A stretch of DNA of 32,121 nucleotides from Desulfobulbaceae bacterium (GTDB lineage: Bacteria > Desulfobacterota > Desulfobulbia > Desulfobulbales > SURF-16): the NCBI GenBank assembly GCA_003249165.1, contig QKJV01000446.1, positions 1-32,121 of the forward strand, written 5' to 3'. The notes under the pieces are model-generated. The model saw nothing but the letters and a program-made list of their open reading frames with translations. It did not search any database and was not told the origin of the DNA. This document shows positions 1-8,073 of the stretch, in pieces (the stretch's first letter is position 1; each line of letters starts with the position of its first letter). Position numbers and translations under genes: made by a program.

Positions 1-1614
1 TGAATCAAACCAGACATCAAGAATATCAGATTCCTTGACGAAATCTTTTCCACCACACTGGCTGCAGGTGCATTGCGCACCGATAAAATCCCGAAGATCA
101 TGAGAAAACCAGGCATCAGCCCCTTCTTTCAGGAAAAATTGTTCTATTTTGCTGTTTATTTCTTCATCATTGATAATATGCCCGCAACGACTGCACATAA
201 TGGCCGTTATCGGCACCCCCCAGGCACGCTGCCTGGAAAGACACCAGTCCGGCCGTCCTTCCACCATGCCGTAAATCCTCTCCATGCCCCAGGATGGCGT
301 CCATTTGACCTCTTTAATTGCCGCCAGGGCTTTTGCCCGCAGGTCATTGTTTTCCATGCCGATGAACCATTGTTCCGTAGCCCGGAAAATTACCGGTTTT
401 TTGCATCGCCAACAATGAGGATAACTGTGTGAAAGCTTTCCCTGTGCAAGCAGAAAACCTCCTGCACGAAGATCCTCGCAGATGCGGGGATTTGCCTCAT
501 TTATATTCATCCCTGCGTAGGGACCCGCATCATCTGTGAATGTCCCATAATTGTCGAGTGGAGAGAGAATCGGGAGACCGTAGCGAAGACCGGTAAGATA
601 GTCCTCACGCCCATGGCCGGGAGCGGTATGGACGCAGCCTGTACCGGTTTCCAATGTGACATAATCGGCAAGAACGATGATGGATTCCCTCTCAAGAAAG
701 GGATGTTTACATTTTTTCCCTTCCAGGGAACCGGCGGAAAAAACTGCCAGAATAGAATAATCGGTAATGCCGCAAGCATTACAGGCCTTCTCCACAAGGC
801 CTTCGGCCATGATCAGCACCTCATCGCCAATCGCAAGAGCAGCATAAGAGAAGTCAGGATGGAGCGCCACTGCAAGATTAGCTGGCAAAGTCCAGGGAGT
901 AGTTGTCCAGATAACGACAAAAACCTTCTTCCCGGCAAGAGCGGGAACCACGCCGCCAAGGTCCTCGTCCAATGGAAATTTCACATAGATTGAAGGTGAA
1001 CTATGATCTTCATATTCCACCTCTGCCTCTGCAAGCGCCGTAACACATGAGTTGCACCAGTAAACAGGTTTCTTACTCCGAGTAACCGAACCATTGGCAA
1101 GAAAGCGGTTGAACTCCCGGGCAATAGCTGTCTCATAAGCATAATTGATTGTAAGATAAGGGTTGTCCCAATCACCCAACACTCCAAGACGCCTAAAGTC
1201 AGCTTTCTGTTTTTCAATCCACTTCTGAGCATATTTACGGCATGCTCCGCGGAAGGCGAGTTTGTCGATTTCCTTTTTTTTGCCTCCCAGTTCCTTATCA
1301 ACATTATGCTCAATGGGCAGACCGTGGCAGTCCCAGCCGGGAATGTACGGACAGTGAAACCCAGCCATACGTTTCGATTTCAGGATAATATCCTTCAAAA
1401 CCTTATTAAAAGCGGTCCCAAGATGGATAAAGCCATTGGCATAGGGAGGTCCGTCATGGAGCAGATAGAGTGGTCTGCCCTCCGTAGTCTGCTGTACCTT
1501 GTTATAAAGATCTTCTTTTTCCCAGATTTTAAGAAGCTCGGGTTCCTTCTGTGAGAGGTTGGCCTTCATTTTGAAATTCGTCTGGGGCAGGTTCAGCGTC
1601 GCCCGATAATCCAT
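1..1614 (-). CDS. ileS: Isoleucyl-tRNA synthetase (IleRS), N-terminal part; cut by window edge
   Basis: Charges tRNA-Ile with isoleucine in the cytoplasm. I translated this frame by hand because the ORF track omits it (no stop inside the window). It runs open for 538 codons from MDYRATLNLP to DVWFDS at the edge, a bit over half of a usual IleRS of about 930 residues. Class I features are clear: HDGPPYANGFIHLGT (the HIGH-type motif, here HLGT, near residue 64), GWDCHGLPIE, the editing-domain signature IWTTTPWTLPANLA, a HTAPGHG segment, and SRQRAWGVPI. I chose the second ATG (1614) because GGAG lies 8 bases before it; the in-frame ATG at 1620 would sit only 2 bases after that GGAG. The KMSKS loop and C-terminus lie outside the window. 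Identification is very secure. Confidence 0.96.
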   Translation of the reverse strand, partial: MDYRATLNLPQTNFKMKANLSQKEPELLKIWEKEDLYNKVQQTTEGRPLYLLHDGPPYANGFIHLGTAFNKVLKDIILKSKRMAGFHCPYIPGWDCHGLPIEHNVDKELGGKKKEIDKLAFRGACRKYAQKWIEKQKADFRRLGVLGDWDNPYLTINYAYETAIAREFNRFLANGSVTRSKKPVYWCNSCVTALAEAEVEYEDHSSPSIYVKFPLDEDLGGVVPALAGKKVFVVIWTTTPWTLPANLAVALHPDFSYAALAIGDEVLIMAEGLVEKACNACGITDYSILAVFSAGSLEGKKCKHPFLERESIIVLADYVTLETGTGCVHTAPGHGREDYLTGLRYGLPILSPLDNYGTFTDDAGPYAGMNINEANPRICEDLRAGGFLLAQGKLSHSYPHCWRCKKPVIFRATEQWFIGMENNDLRAKALAAIKEVKWTPSWGMERIYGMVEGRPDWCLSRQRAWGVPITAIMCSRCGHIINDEEINSKIEQFFLKEGADAWFSHDLRDFIGAQCTCSQCGGKDFVKESDILDVWFDS

Positions 1615-1708
1615 GATCATGTCTCCGTGAAAAATTTAAATATGTATAGGTGAATAATGGTACAAGAAAGAGTGCACCCATCAGGATAGGTCACGCAATA
1701 AACCTGAT

Positions 1709-1736
1709 AGAATACCAATTCAGCAACAAGTTGCAA
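1709..1736 (-). promoter_or_regulatory. Possible sigma-70-type promoter of ileS
   Basis: On the minus strand TTGCAA (1731-1736) is followed after 16 bases by TATTCT (1709-1714), placed about 90 bases before the ileS start. The match to consensus is only partial, so this is a candidate by position rather than a firm call. Confidence 0.3.
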
Positions 1737-1901
1737 GCCTTTAATTGCTATCATCCATCAGATTATACCCATACCGCTCAGCTTTCCTTCGGCAAGTGGG
1801 AGTAAAAATTTTCCCCCGGCGAACTCGACGCCAAAATCATATAATCAGCTTAGAACTAAAGATATCATTTTATGCTTTTATCTGATCTGTACGACAAAAA
1901 T

Positions 1902-1947
1902 AAAAAAACCGCGATTTCCTGCGCAAACAGGAATCGCGGTTTTTTTT
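1902..1947 (-). terminator. Rho-independent terminator after flgE (could work both ways)
   Basis: A stem of about 12 base pairs (CCGCGATTTCCTG against CAGGAATCGCGG, one bulged T, loop about CGCAAA) is flanked by seven A on the left and eight T on the right. Read on the minus strand, the hairpin is followed by a T run about 60 bases after the flgE stop, so it should end the fliK-flgD-flgE transcript. The matching T run on the plus strand would allow it to act in both directions. Confidence 0.88.
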
Positions 1948-2007
1948 ACTCAAAATCTTTTCCGGCTGCTAAACAATGAGCAATCGGGTCATTTCTATCC
2001 TCTATCG

Positions 2008-4392
2008 TTACCGTTTCATGCCAATTACATCAGTAATCATTTCATCAGTCGTAGTAACAATTTTCGTATTCGCCTGAAACCCTCTTTGTACCGTGATCAG
2101 ATTGACAAACTCTGTACCTATATCAACATTGGACATTTCCAGGGAGTTCGGAGAAATCGTCCCTAAGCCATTGCTGCCCGGAGCACTGGTCACAGGTGCT
2201 CCAGAGTCGGTGGTTTCGCTAAAAATATTGCCCCCCTTTTTGAAGAGACCTTCCAGGCTGGCAAAGTTTGCCAATGCCACCTGCGCTTTTTTCAATACCT
2301 GTCCATTGGAATAACTGCCGGTTATAATACCATCAGTATCGACAGCGACGGCCTGCAAAAAACCTGAAGCATACCCGTTCTGATCCTGAAAAATGGTGGT
2401 TGAGCTGTTTGCATACTGCGTTGTGGCAAGGGCTTCAGGTGAGAAATCGGCACTGATGAAACCACCCTCAACACTACCATCTTCGCCACTAACATCAGCC
2501 TCAAGAGTCTGGAACGGAGTAGTACCATCTATGCCCCACGGTTCCGCGCTTCCTCCAGTGGCCACAGAACTGATCGCAAGCTGACTGTGATAGCCCGTCG
2601 AGGCGGCCTCATCCGCAACCCGGTCGGTCAAAACCAATCTGCCGGCTGCATCAATCGAAGCATCAGCGTCAAAAACCTCTTCCAGCCAATCGAGCAATTC
2701 CTGTACCGTACCGGTATTGGTTGAATCTATTGCCGTATTGACGGTAAATGTCCCGGTAACTGTATTGCCATCACCGTCAAATCCATCAAATGTTAAAGTA
2801 TCCCCATTTGCCATGCTGTTACCATTCACGTCAAATACTTGCTCCCATGGCGTATTTGCCGTAATGGGGGGTACATCACCAGCGACCCCTAACCCCTGCC
2901 CGGGGGAATAAATTTTACGTTTTGACGAGGTAACATTAATAATGGTATCGCCATTCACTCCTGTTGCACCAAAAGGATTTCCCTCTGTACTCGATGGAAC
3001 ACCGCCATTAATCTCAACTTTCGTGACGTAAAGAGCGCTACTGCCAGCAGTTCGGTCCGTCATCTTTAAACGCCCCATGGCGTCAATAGTTGCGGTGCAA
3101 TCAAAAGCCTCACTTACATCCTTCAAAAAAGCCTGGACCTTCTCATCCAAGTTTACAGTATAGGTGCAACTGGTGGGTGAGCCGTCATGCTTGAAACCGG
3201 TGACCGTGAGGGTATCACCTTGTTTTAACTGCAAACCGTTCACATCCCAGACATCTTTCCAATAGGTTTCACTGGTGATATAGTCAGCCCCGTTCTGATT
3301 GCTGTCAACTGCTCCGAGTTCGCTCACCAATACCTGCCTGGTTCCAGTAGTCAGACCAGAATACTGGGCACCAAAATTCACTTCAATTTTCTGATTTTCA
3401 TCAGCACCGGTAAAGTTCGTTTCAAAACTATAGTAACTATCAGTACTGTTCAGGACAATCCTGTTATCGGAAAGTGCCGGATCAACCTTGCCATCTGGTG
3501 GAATATTATAGGCGGACATTTCCTTAACATTCCCGGACGTATCGAACTGTATTGTGCCATATAGCAGAGCGCCAGCTCCTTTGTTCTGCTGATAGTTATA
3601 GGTTGTATTGGGAGCGTAAATTGCTTGCTCGCGAGAATCAAGAGCGCGCAGATCCTCGGATGGATCACAGGTTATCAGATATTCCCATTCATTGTCATTG
3701 GTGGTTCTATCAAAATAAATGGTAATATCATGACTTGCCCCCTTTGAATCGTAAATCTTCAAGGCCGTAGTGTAATCATACTGCTGCGCATCTATCGGGT
3801 CGGTGGGTTTTGCGGCTGCGGCATTGGTACCATCCCAAGAGTCATACAGACGCACCTGATTGATCTCATTGTCCTCGCGCGAGTCAAGGTTGGCGATAAC
3901 TTCAAGCATTTCAGTTCCCACAGGAGGTGTGGTCTTATCAATTTGCATATCGCCTATGGTACCGGCCCGTTCACCCGTAGTTTTATCGATCATCCAGCCC
4001 TGAACAAAATAGCCCATAGGTGTGACCAGATAACCTTCCTGGTCGAAGCGAAATTCCCCGGCACGGGTGTACATATCCGCCTCGGCGTTTTCAGCGGCAC
4101 GAAGCATAAAAAAACCCTGTCCGCCGATTGCCATGTCAGTGGCGATTGATGAACTCTGGAAAGATCCCTGCGCAAAAAGTCCATCAACTGTGCTCAGCGT
4201 GACACCACGGCCGACCTGGGACGAACCGGATGCTGTTGAAACCGACTGCGACAGAACATCCTGAAAAACAGTGCGGCTCGATTTGAATGCCAGAGTGTTG
4301 ACGTTCGCTACGTTATCACCAAGTACCGACATGGCCGTACCCATCGTATTAATGCCACTGATGCTTGAATAGAGTGAACTTGCAATTCCCAT
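2008..4392 (-). CDS. flgE: Flagellar hook protein FlgE, long form with duplicated internal domain
   Basis: Builds the flagellar hook, the flexible joint outside the outer membrane. The N-terminus (MGIASSLYSSISGINTMG, then VLGDNVANVNTLAFKSSR) is the conserved rod/hook-family start, and the C-terminus (SNVDIGTEFVNLITVQRGFQAN) is the matching C-terminal helix; together they form the hook core. At 794 residues it is much longer than enteric FlgE (about 400). The extra length sits in the surface-exposed middle. Residues about 378-475 and 516-620 look like two copies of one domain (see findings). An AAGGAGG site lies 6 bases before the ATG. Last gene before the terminator; 168 bases separate it from flgD, with a small CCCTG/CAGGG inverted repeat but no clear promoter. 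FlgE and its duplicated middle are certain; the role of the duplication is unknown. Confidence 0.96.
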   Translation of the reverse strand: MGIASSLYSSISGINTMGTAMSVLGDNVANVNTLAFKSSRTVFQDVLSQSVSTASGSSQVGRGVTLSTVDGLFAQGSFQSSSIATDMAIGGQGFFMLRAAENAEADMYTRAGEFRFDQEGYLVTPMGYFVQGWMIDKTTGERAGTIGDMQIDKTTPPVGTEMLEVIANLDSREDNEINQVRLYDSWDGTNAAAAKPTDPIDAQQYDYTTALKIYDSKGASHDITIYFDRTTNDNEWEYLITCDPSEDLRALDSREQAIYAPNTTYNYQQNKGAGALLYGTIQFDTSGNVKEMSAYNIPPDGKVDPALSDNRIVLNSTDSYYSFETNFTGADENQKIEVNFGAQYSGLTTGTRQVLVSELGAVDSNQNGADYITSETYWKDVWDVNGLQLKQGDTLTVTGFKHDGSPTSCTYTVNLDEKVQAFLKDVSEAFDCTATIDAMGRLKMTDRTAGSSALYVTKVEINGGVPSSTEGNPFGATGVNGDTIINVTSSKRKIYSPGQGLGVAGDVPPITANTPWEQVFDVNGNSMANGDTLTFDGFDGDGNTVTGTFTVNTAIDSTNTGTVQELLDWLEEVFDADASIDAAGRLVLTDRVADEAASTGYHSQLAISSVATGGSAEPWGIDGTTPFQTLEADVSGEDGSVEGGFISADFSPEALATTQYANSSTTIFQDQNGYASGFLQAVAVDTDGIITGSYSNGQVLKKAQVALANFASLEGLFKKGGNIFSETTDSGAPVTSAPGSNGLGTISPNSLEMSNVDIGTEFVNLITVQRGFQANTKIVTTTDEMITDVIGMKR

Positions 4393-4560
4393 TACTTTCC
4401 TCCTTCGATATTAACACCCTGAACAGGGCAGCATAAAACTTCTTTGCGTTTCCGTTTATCCGCTGGCATGATTTTGCCGTATTGAACCGTGTAGAGTTAA
4501 CTTTTCATATTCTTCAGTTTGTCAGCTACTCATTTTGTTTTTTTGCTGAAAAGGTCACCT

Positions 4561-5229
4561 TCACAAAACACCGACAACAGAACCGACATCCACACCAACA
4601 TAATTATCCAGTACGAGTTGGGCCGTGCCGCTGTCAAAACTGATTCCCGTCACCTTGCCGCTGGAACGATATTCAACCCCTATCTGCTCTCCCGAAGCGT
4701 TATAGGCCTTGACATCGAAAGAATAGGCACCGTCATCAACCGTCTCACCCAGCGAATCCTTTCCATTCCATTCCAGCGGATAGGAACCTGCAGAAAGTGA
4801 GCCGGCATCGAGCATATCGACCAGACTGCCGCTGGCATCGTAAATTTCAACCACGCAGGTATCTGCTGCTTCAGAGAGAACAAACTCACCTTTCCCGGCT
4901 GCCCCATCATTCACTGCGAGAATGTTGCTGACGGCTTGAACATCATTATCCAGCAGAGTCAATAACTGCAGGTTGTTCTGTGATGTCTGGTATTCAAGCA
5001 ATTTTTCCATATCATCCGACATTTTCAGTGTTGCCTGCATATTGCTGAACTGAGAAAGCTGGGAGGCCATCTCATAGGTATCCATCGGTTTCATCGGGTC
5101 CTGATACTGCAACTGGGTGATCAGCAAATTCATGAAATCATACTGATCAAGCTCCTGCTTGCCTACCGTTGGATAAAGAGTCTCTCCTTCATACTGAGGA
5201 AGAGCATTGTTAACACTTGAAACACTCAT
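4561..5229 (-). CDS. flgD: Flagellar hook assembly scaffold FlgD
   Basis: Caps the growing hook and helps FlgE subunits polymerise; it is removed when the hook is complete. The 222-residue length is normal. The N-terminal region has the family hallmark FMNLLITQLQYQDPMKPMD (about residues 32-50) followed by MASQLSQFSNMQ. The C-terminal half holds a FlgD Ig-like/tudor-type fold with YPLEWNGKDSLGETVDDGAYSF. It lies 24 bases after fliK and 168 bases before flgE, all on one strand, so the three are probably made together from the sigma-54 promoter upstream of fliK. AAGGA precedes the ATG. Nothing unusual. Confidence 0.95.
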   Translation of the reverse strand: MSVSSVNNALPQYEGETLYPTVGKQELDQYDFMNLLITQLQYQDPMKPMDTYEMASQLSQFSNMQATLKMSDDMEKLLEYQTSQNNLQLLTLLDNDVQAVSNILAVNDGAAGKGEFVLSEAADTCVVEIYDASGSLVDMLDAGSLSAGSYPLEWNGKDSLGETVDDGAYSFDVKAYNASGEQIGVEYRSSGKVTGISFDSGTAQLVLDNYVGVDVGSVVGVL

Positions 5230-5253
5230 ATTCTTTTCCTTTTAAAGTGTCTA

Positions 5254-7152
5254 TCAGACTACGAGATTGATCCCATTCTGGCGTCCCACAATCCGGGTTG
5301 ACTCAGTTTGCAGATACAATGCATTTACAGCAAGATCTTCCCTATTCTCCCCTGTCGCTTTAACCATCTGACGTGCCATCTCAAATTCCTGCCAGGCATT
5401 ACCTGTGCTCTGCTGCCCGACAGATACTGAGCACTCTCCGAGGTTAAATCCCCTCTGATTCATACTGTCCTTAAAATCTTCCATGTTGCTCTCCAGCATT
5501 TCTTTAACGCGCGAGTTTTCCATATTAAAGGCAACGGACACATGCTCATCCCGCACAGTCAGGCTTACCCTCACCTCACCCATATCCTGAGGGAAAAGAC
5601 GCAAGACAAGATGGTGCTCCTGATTTTTCAACCCCCTGACCACACCATCTGACAGCTGCTGAACAACGTCTTGCTGAAAACGATTTGTATTGGCCGATGT
5701 CAGGGTATTCTTTGCCACGTTTGACATGGAAGCCATCTCCTGTTGGCTCGATCTGCCACCATATGCAGTCGACATCGACCCGGCTGATGTTCTTGCCGAA
5801 ATGCCATCTGTTTCATCGAGCGTCTGGTCGGTTGCCATTCCATCGGAAAATTCTGGCCTATCTTCCTGTTCAGCTGATTCTCCGAAGCTTTTTCCGTAAT
5901 CGTCTGTTAATTCGGTATAATCTCTCCCAAAAGGCTGCTCATCGATTCCCTGTTCAGTATCAAACAGCTCGGATGAGGTCTGCTGGGCATTTTTTGGGGC
6001 TGTTTGTGCTTTCACCTGAACCTGTGCCAAATCAACAAGCTCCTGCAAGTTACGGAATACTTCCTCAACAGTCTTTTCAACTACAGGTGTCCAGCCAACC
6101 CCCTGCGTTTCAAAATCCGCTTGAGAAACAACTTTCTGCAGATTCTGCAGAAAAGATTGCAGGTCAACCTCAGGTCTGCTGCTTCTGACCGCACTTACCG
6201 TTTCATTCAAAATGGATTCAAGTCTGGCAACAGTCAGCCTTACAGGGTCACCCGCACTTTCCTGACCCAATATCTGATTCAAAAAACGTTCGGGCAGAAG
6301 CTGATTCTGAACTTCCAATGTCAATCCTGCCTCTGCAAGAATGCCCTGCAACTGTTCCGCCTCTATGTCAGTCAAATCCACGGGAAATGTGGCATTTTCA
6401 TTCACCGTGCTTGCAAGTTCTTTAATGAAGATATCAAGATCAATTTTTCCGTCTTCTGAAACGGCCTTTTCGAAAATTTGACTAACTGTTTCTTCCGGCA
6501 CGCCCATTTTCTGCAGCAACGACTCCAACATCGGCATTTGTGCCTCACTAACTGTCACGGCAGCCGCTTTTTGCATCTCTTCGAAATGTTCTGTCAATGA
6601 CTGGAAAAAATTCCCAAGCTCTATTTGGTTGTTTTCTTTTCCCAGTTGCTGCATAAACTGGGAAAATTCTACCTCATCCATACCAGCATTGACGGCAAGT
6701 TGCTGCAGCACTTCCACATCAGGTGATGTTACTTTCCACTGCCCCGGGACTCCGACATACTGTTCAGCGACCTCTTTCAACTCAATGATAAACTGACTCA
6801 AAACGTCAGCCGCACTATTGAGTTCGACATTTTCATCATTAGCTTCATTTTTCCCAGCGGTGACTCCGCCAGCATTGCTTTCCGATTCAACAACCTGTGT
6901 GCCACTAGTGGTGTCAGTCGTATCTTCTGACTGCGTAAGTTCATTTTTTGAGTTGTTTTGAGTACTTGTTTTATTTTCACTCTCCTTAGCAGGATTGACA
7001 CCAAGCTTGTCGCTACTCGCTCCATATTTTTTATCAAGGTGGCGGTCAAGATATTTGGCGAATGATCCGACACCCTCCACGCTCCCCCCTGCCGTTTTCA
7101 GGGAAATATCCTTACCGGGAACAGGTAATACAGGTTTCATCAAAATGGACAT
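5254..7152 (-). CDS. fliK: Flagellar hook-length control protein FliK
   Basis: An exported ruler that measures hook length and switches the export gate from hook to filament substrates. The long N-terminal part (632 residues total) is low in conserved sequence and rich in Gln, Glu and Ser, as is usual for FliK. The family domain (Flg_hook) is near the C-terminus: HHLVLRLFPQDMGEVRVSLTV, then MLESNMEDFKDSMNQRGFNLGECSVSV. The ATG follows GGGGAGG by 7 bases. A near-perfect sigma-54 promoter ends about 40 bases upstream, so fliK should head its own transcript with flgD and flgE. The identification rests on the C-terminal domain and on the position next to flgD-flgE. Confidence 0.92.
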   Translation of the reverse strand: MSILMKPVLPVPGKDISLKTAGGSVEGVGSFAKYLDRHLDKKYGASSDKLGVNPAKESENKTSTQNNSKNELTQSEDTTDTTSGTQVVESESNAGGVTAGKNEANDENVELNSAADVLSQFIIELKEVAEQYVGVPGQWKVTSPDVEVLQQLAVNAGMDEVEFSQFMQQLGKENNQIELGNFFQSLTEHFEEMQKAAAVTVSEAQMPMLESLLQKMGVPEETVSQIFEKAVSEDGKIDLDIFIKELASTVNENATFPVDLTDIEAEQLQGILAEAGLTLEVQNQLLPERFLNQILGQESAGDPVRLTVARLESILNETVSAVRSSRPEVDLQSFLQNLQKVVSQADFETQGVGWTPVVEKTVEEVFRNLQELVDLAQVQVKAQTAPKNAQQTSSELFDTEQGIDEQPFGRDYTELTDDYGKSFGESAEQEDRPEFSDGMATDQTLDETDGISARTSAGSMSTAYGGRSSQQEMASMSNVAKNTLTSANTNRFQQDVVQQLSDGVVRGLKNQEHHLVLRLFPQDMGEVRVSLTVRDEHVSVAFNMENSRVKEMLESNMEDFKDSMNQRGFNLGECSVSVGQQSTGNAWQEFEMARQMVKATGENREDLAVNALYLQTESTRIVGRQNGINLVV

Positions 7153-7193
7153 CCAGCAGCCTCCCCTTTTGCGTTTTTCTTGCCAAAGCTAAA

Positions 7194-7209
7194 AGCAACA
7201 AGAGTGCCA
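7194..7209 (-). promoter_or_regulatory. Sigma-54 (RpoN) promoter upstream of fliK-flgD-flgE
   Basis: The minus strand reads TGGCACTCTTGTTGCT, an exact match to the sigma-54 consensus TGGCAC-N5-TTGCW with the required GG-N10-GC spacing. The predicted start site is near 7184, giving a short leader with the fliK ribosome binding site. This fits control by the sigma-54 activators encoded at 14621-19388; the direct link is inference. Confidence 0.88.
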
Positions 7210-7575
7210 CCAGCATCTTTTGTCATTTATTCAGAAAAAAAATTCTAAAAACATCTATTATTTCTTATTGTTAGGATACTGATAATACTAAGGAGGAACA
7301 CATGATGATTAGAAACATTAGGAGCGTTCCCTCAGGAATTGTCACGAACTAGGAAAGAATTTCCCCTGACAAATAGAAGGGATGATGGAGGAATTAATAG
7401 AGGAAATAAAATACTGCTTGCCGAGATGAATAATCGACTGGTGGTTTAGCAGTCAAACCGGTTGAAGATCCGATGACTCAAATCAGGTTCTAGCCTCTCG
7501 GAAAAAACACAATATGAATTCCGTGAATTATGGGAGGGAATACTTCCCGCGTTATCACTTTTTTAGAGGACAGGA
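7210..7575. other. Intergenic region between the motE-like gene and the fliK promoter
   Basis: No conserved gene is visible. The minus-strand part next to the sigma-54 promoter is where an activator would bind. The plus strand carries a 16-codon ORF with an excellent AAGGAGG site (7302-7352) and a foldable segment closed by CCGAGA/TCTCGG (7421-7501); both are listed as findings only. A short GGGAA/TTCCC hairpin at 7536-7548 is too weak to call a terminator for the upstream transcript. Confidence 0.4.
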
Positions 7576-8073
7576 CTATTCAAAACGACCGAGAAGGCGG
7601 CTGACATTGACCGCTTTTTCACTGTCCAGCTTTGGAATAATCTGCGCAACTTGTTCTGCCTTCATAGCCCTGAGGATTTCTGCCACGTTTTCATCCGACA
7701 TTTTATTAAATAGTGGCCCAAGCTTCGAAGCGCTCATAGCGCTGTATACTTTAATGAGGTTTTTGAAGCTTGCGTCCTGTTCCTGCCTTATTGCTGCAAG
7801 CTTCTCTGTGACATCTTTCTGAAGGGTGGCAATCTGCCCAAGCTTGCCGTCTATTTCTTTTTTCAATTCAGCAAGAGCCTTCTCCCGTTGCTCAATCTCT
7901 TTCTCGCGGGCAACAATTGCCTCTTCCCGCTTTTGCAGGGAAAGGGTTTTATCTATTTCTTCCGAGCTTATGCTTACAGGTTGTGCATTGGCATGTCGCA
8001 TATCATTTGGAGACATCGATAGGAGCAAAAAAAATAGAGCCAAGAGCAATCTTCTAAACACTGCTGTTTTCAT
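7576..8073 (-). CDS. MotE-like exported coiled-coil protein with MgtE_N-type domain
   Basis: A small protein (165 residues) typical of flagellar clusters in this kind of bacterium. It has a signal peptide (RRLLLALFFLLLSM, likely cut after ANA near residue 31), a charged coiled coil (about residues 40-95: REEAIVAREKEIEQREKALAELKKEI), and a C-terminal helical domain resembling the MgtE N-terminal/FliG-like superhelix (KLGPLFNKMSDENVAEILRAMKAEQVAQIIPKLD). In alpha-proteobacteria MotE is a periplasmic chaperone of the motility protein MotC; no MotC is seen here, so its partner is unknown. The start overlaps the fliJ stop by one base (TAATG), implying translational coupling. Family assignment is good, function is inferred. 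Confidence 0.75.
   Translation of the reverse strand: MKTAVFRRLLLALFFLLLSMSPNDMRHANAQPVSISSEEIDKTLSLQKREEAIVAREKEIEQREKALAELKKEIDGKLGQIATLQKDVTEKLAAIRQEQDASFKNLIKVYSAMSASKLGPLFNKMSDENVAEILRAMKAEQVAQIIPKLDSEKAVNVSRLLGRFE

Larger units (their letters stand above)
1615..2007. other. Intergenic region between ileS start and flgE end
   Basis: No convincing gene is seen in these 393 bases. The region holds the flgE terminator (1902-1947), a candidate ileS promoter (1709-1736), and some short inverted repeats that would sit upstream of ileS on the minus strand: GGCG/CGCC at 1818-1832 and GGGA/TCCC at 1798-1815. A third, ATCAGG/CCTGAT, lies inside the predicted ileS leader (about 1681-1708). These could fold in a transcript but match no riboswitch family that I recognise. 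Confidence 0.5.

Noticed and set aside
73-1554. Several plus- and minus-strand ORFs at the left end (73-432, 507-797, 613-993, 981-1313, 1306-1554)
   Set aside because: All are other-frame shadows of ileS, which is open across the whole stretch.
1740-1800. Faint resemblance to a TPP riboswitch (CTGAG ... AATCTGATGGATGATAGC on the minus strand)
   Set aside because: Most of the conserved core is missing and the neighbour is ileS, not a thiamine gene.
4495-4560. TGGCATGATTTTGCC-like sigma-54 pattern in the flgD-flgE gap (near 4464-4478)
   Set aside because: The GG to GC spacing is 9 rather than 10, and it is on the wrong strand for flgE.
5685-6459. Plus-strand ORFs of 167 and 151 residues opposite fliK
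   Set aside because: They have no recognisable domain and are antisense shadows of the Gln/Glu-rich fliK repeats.
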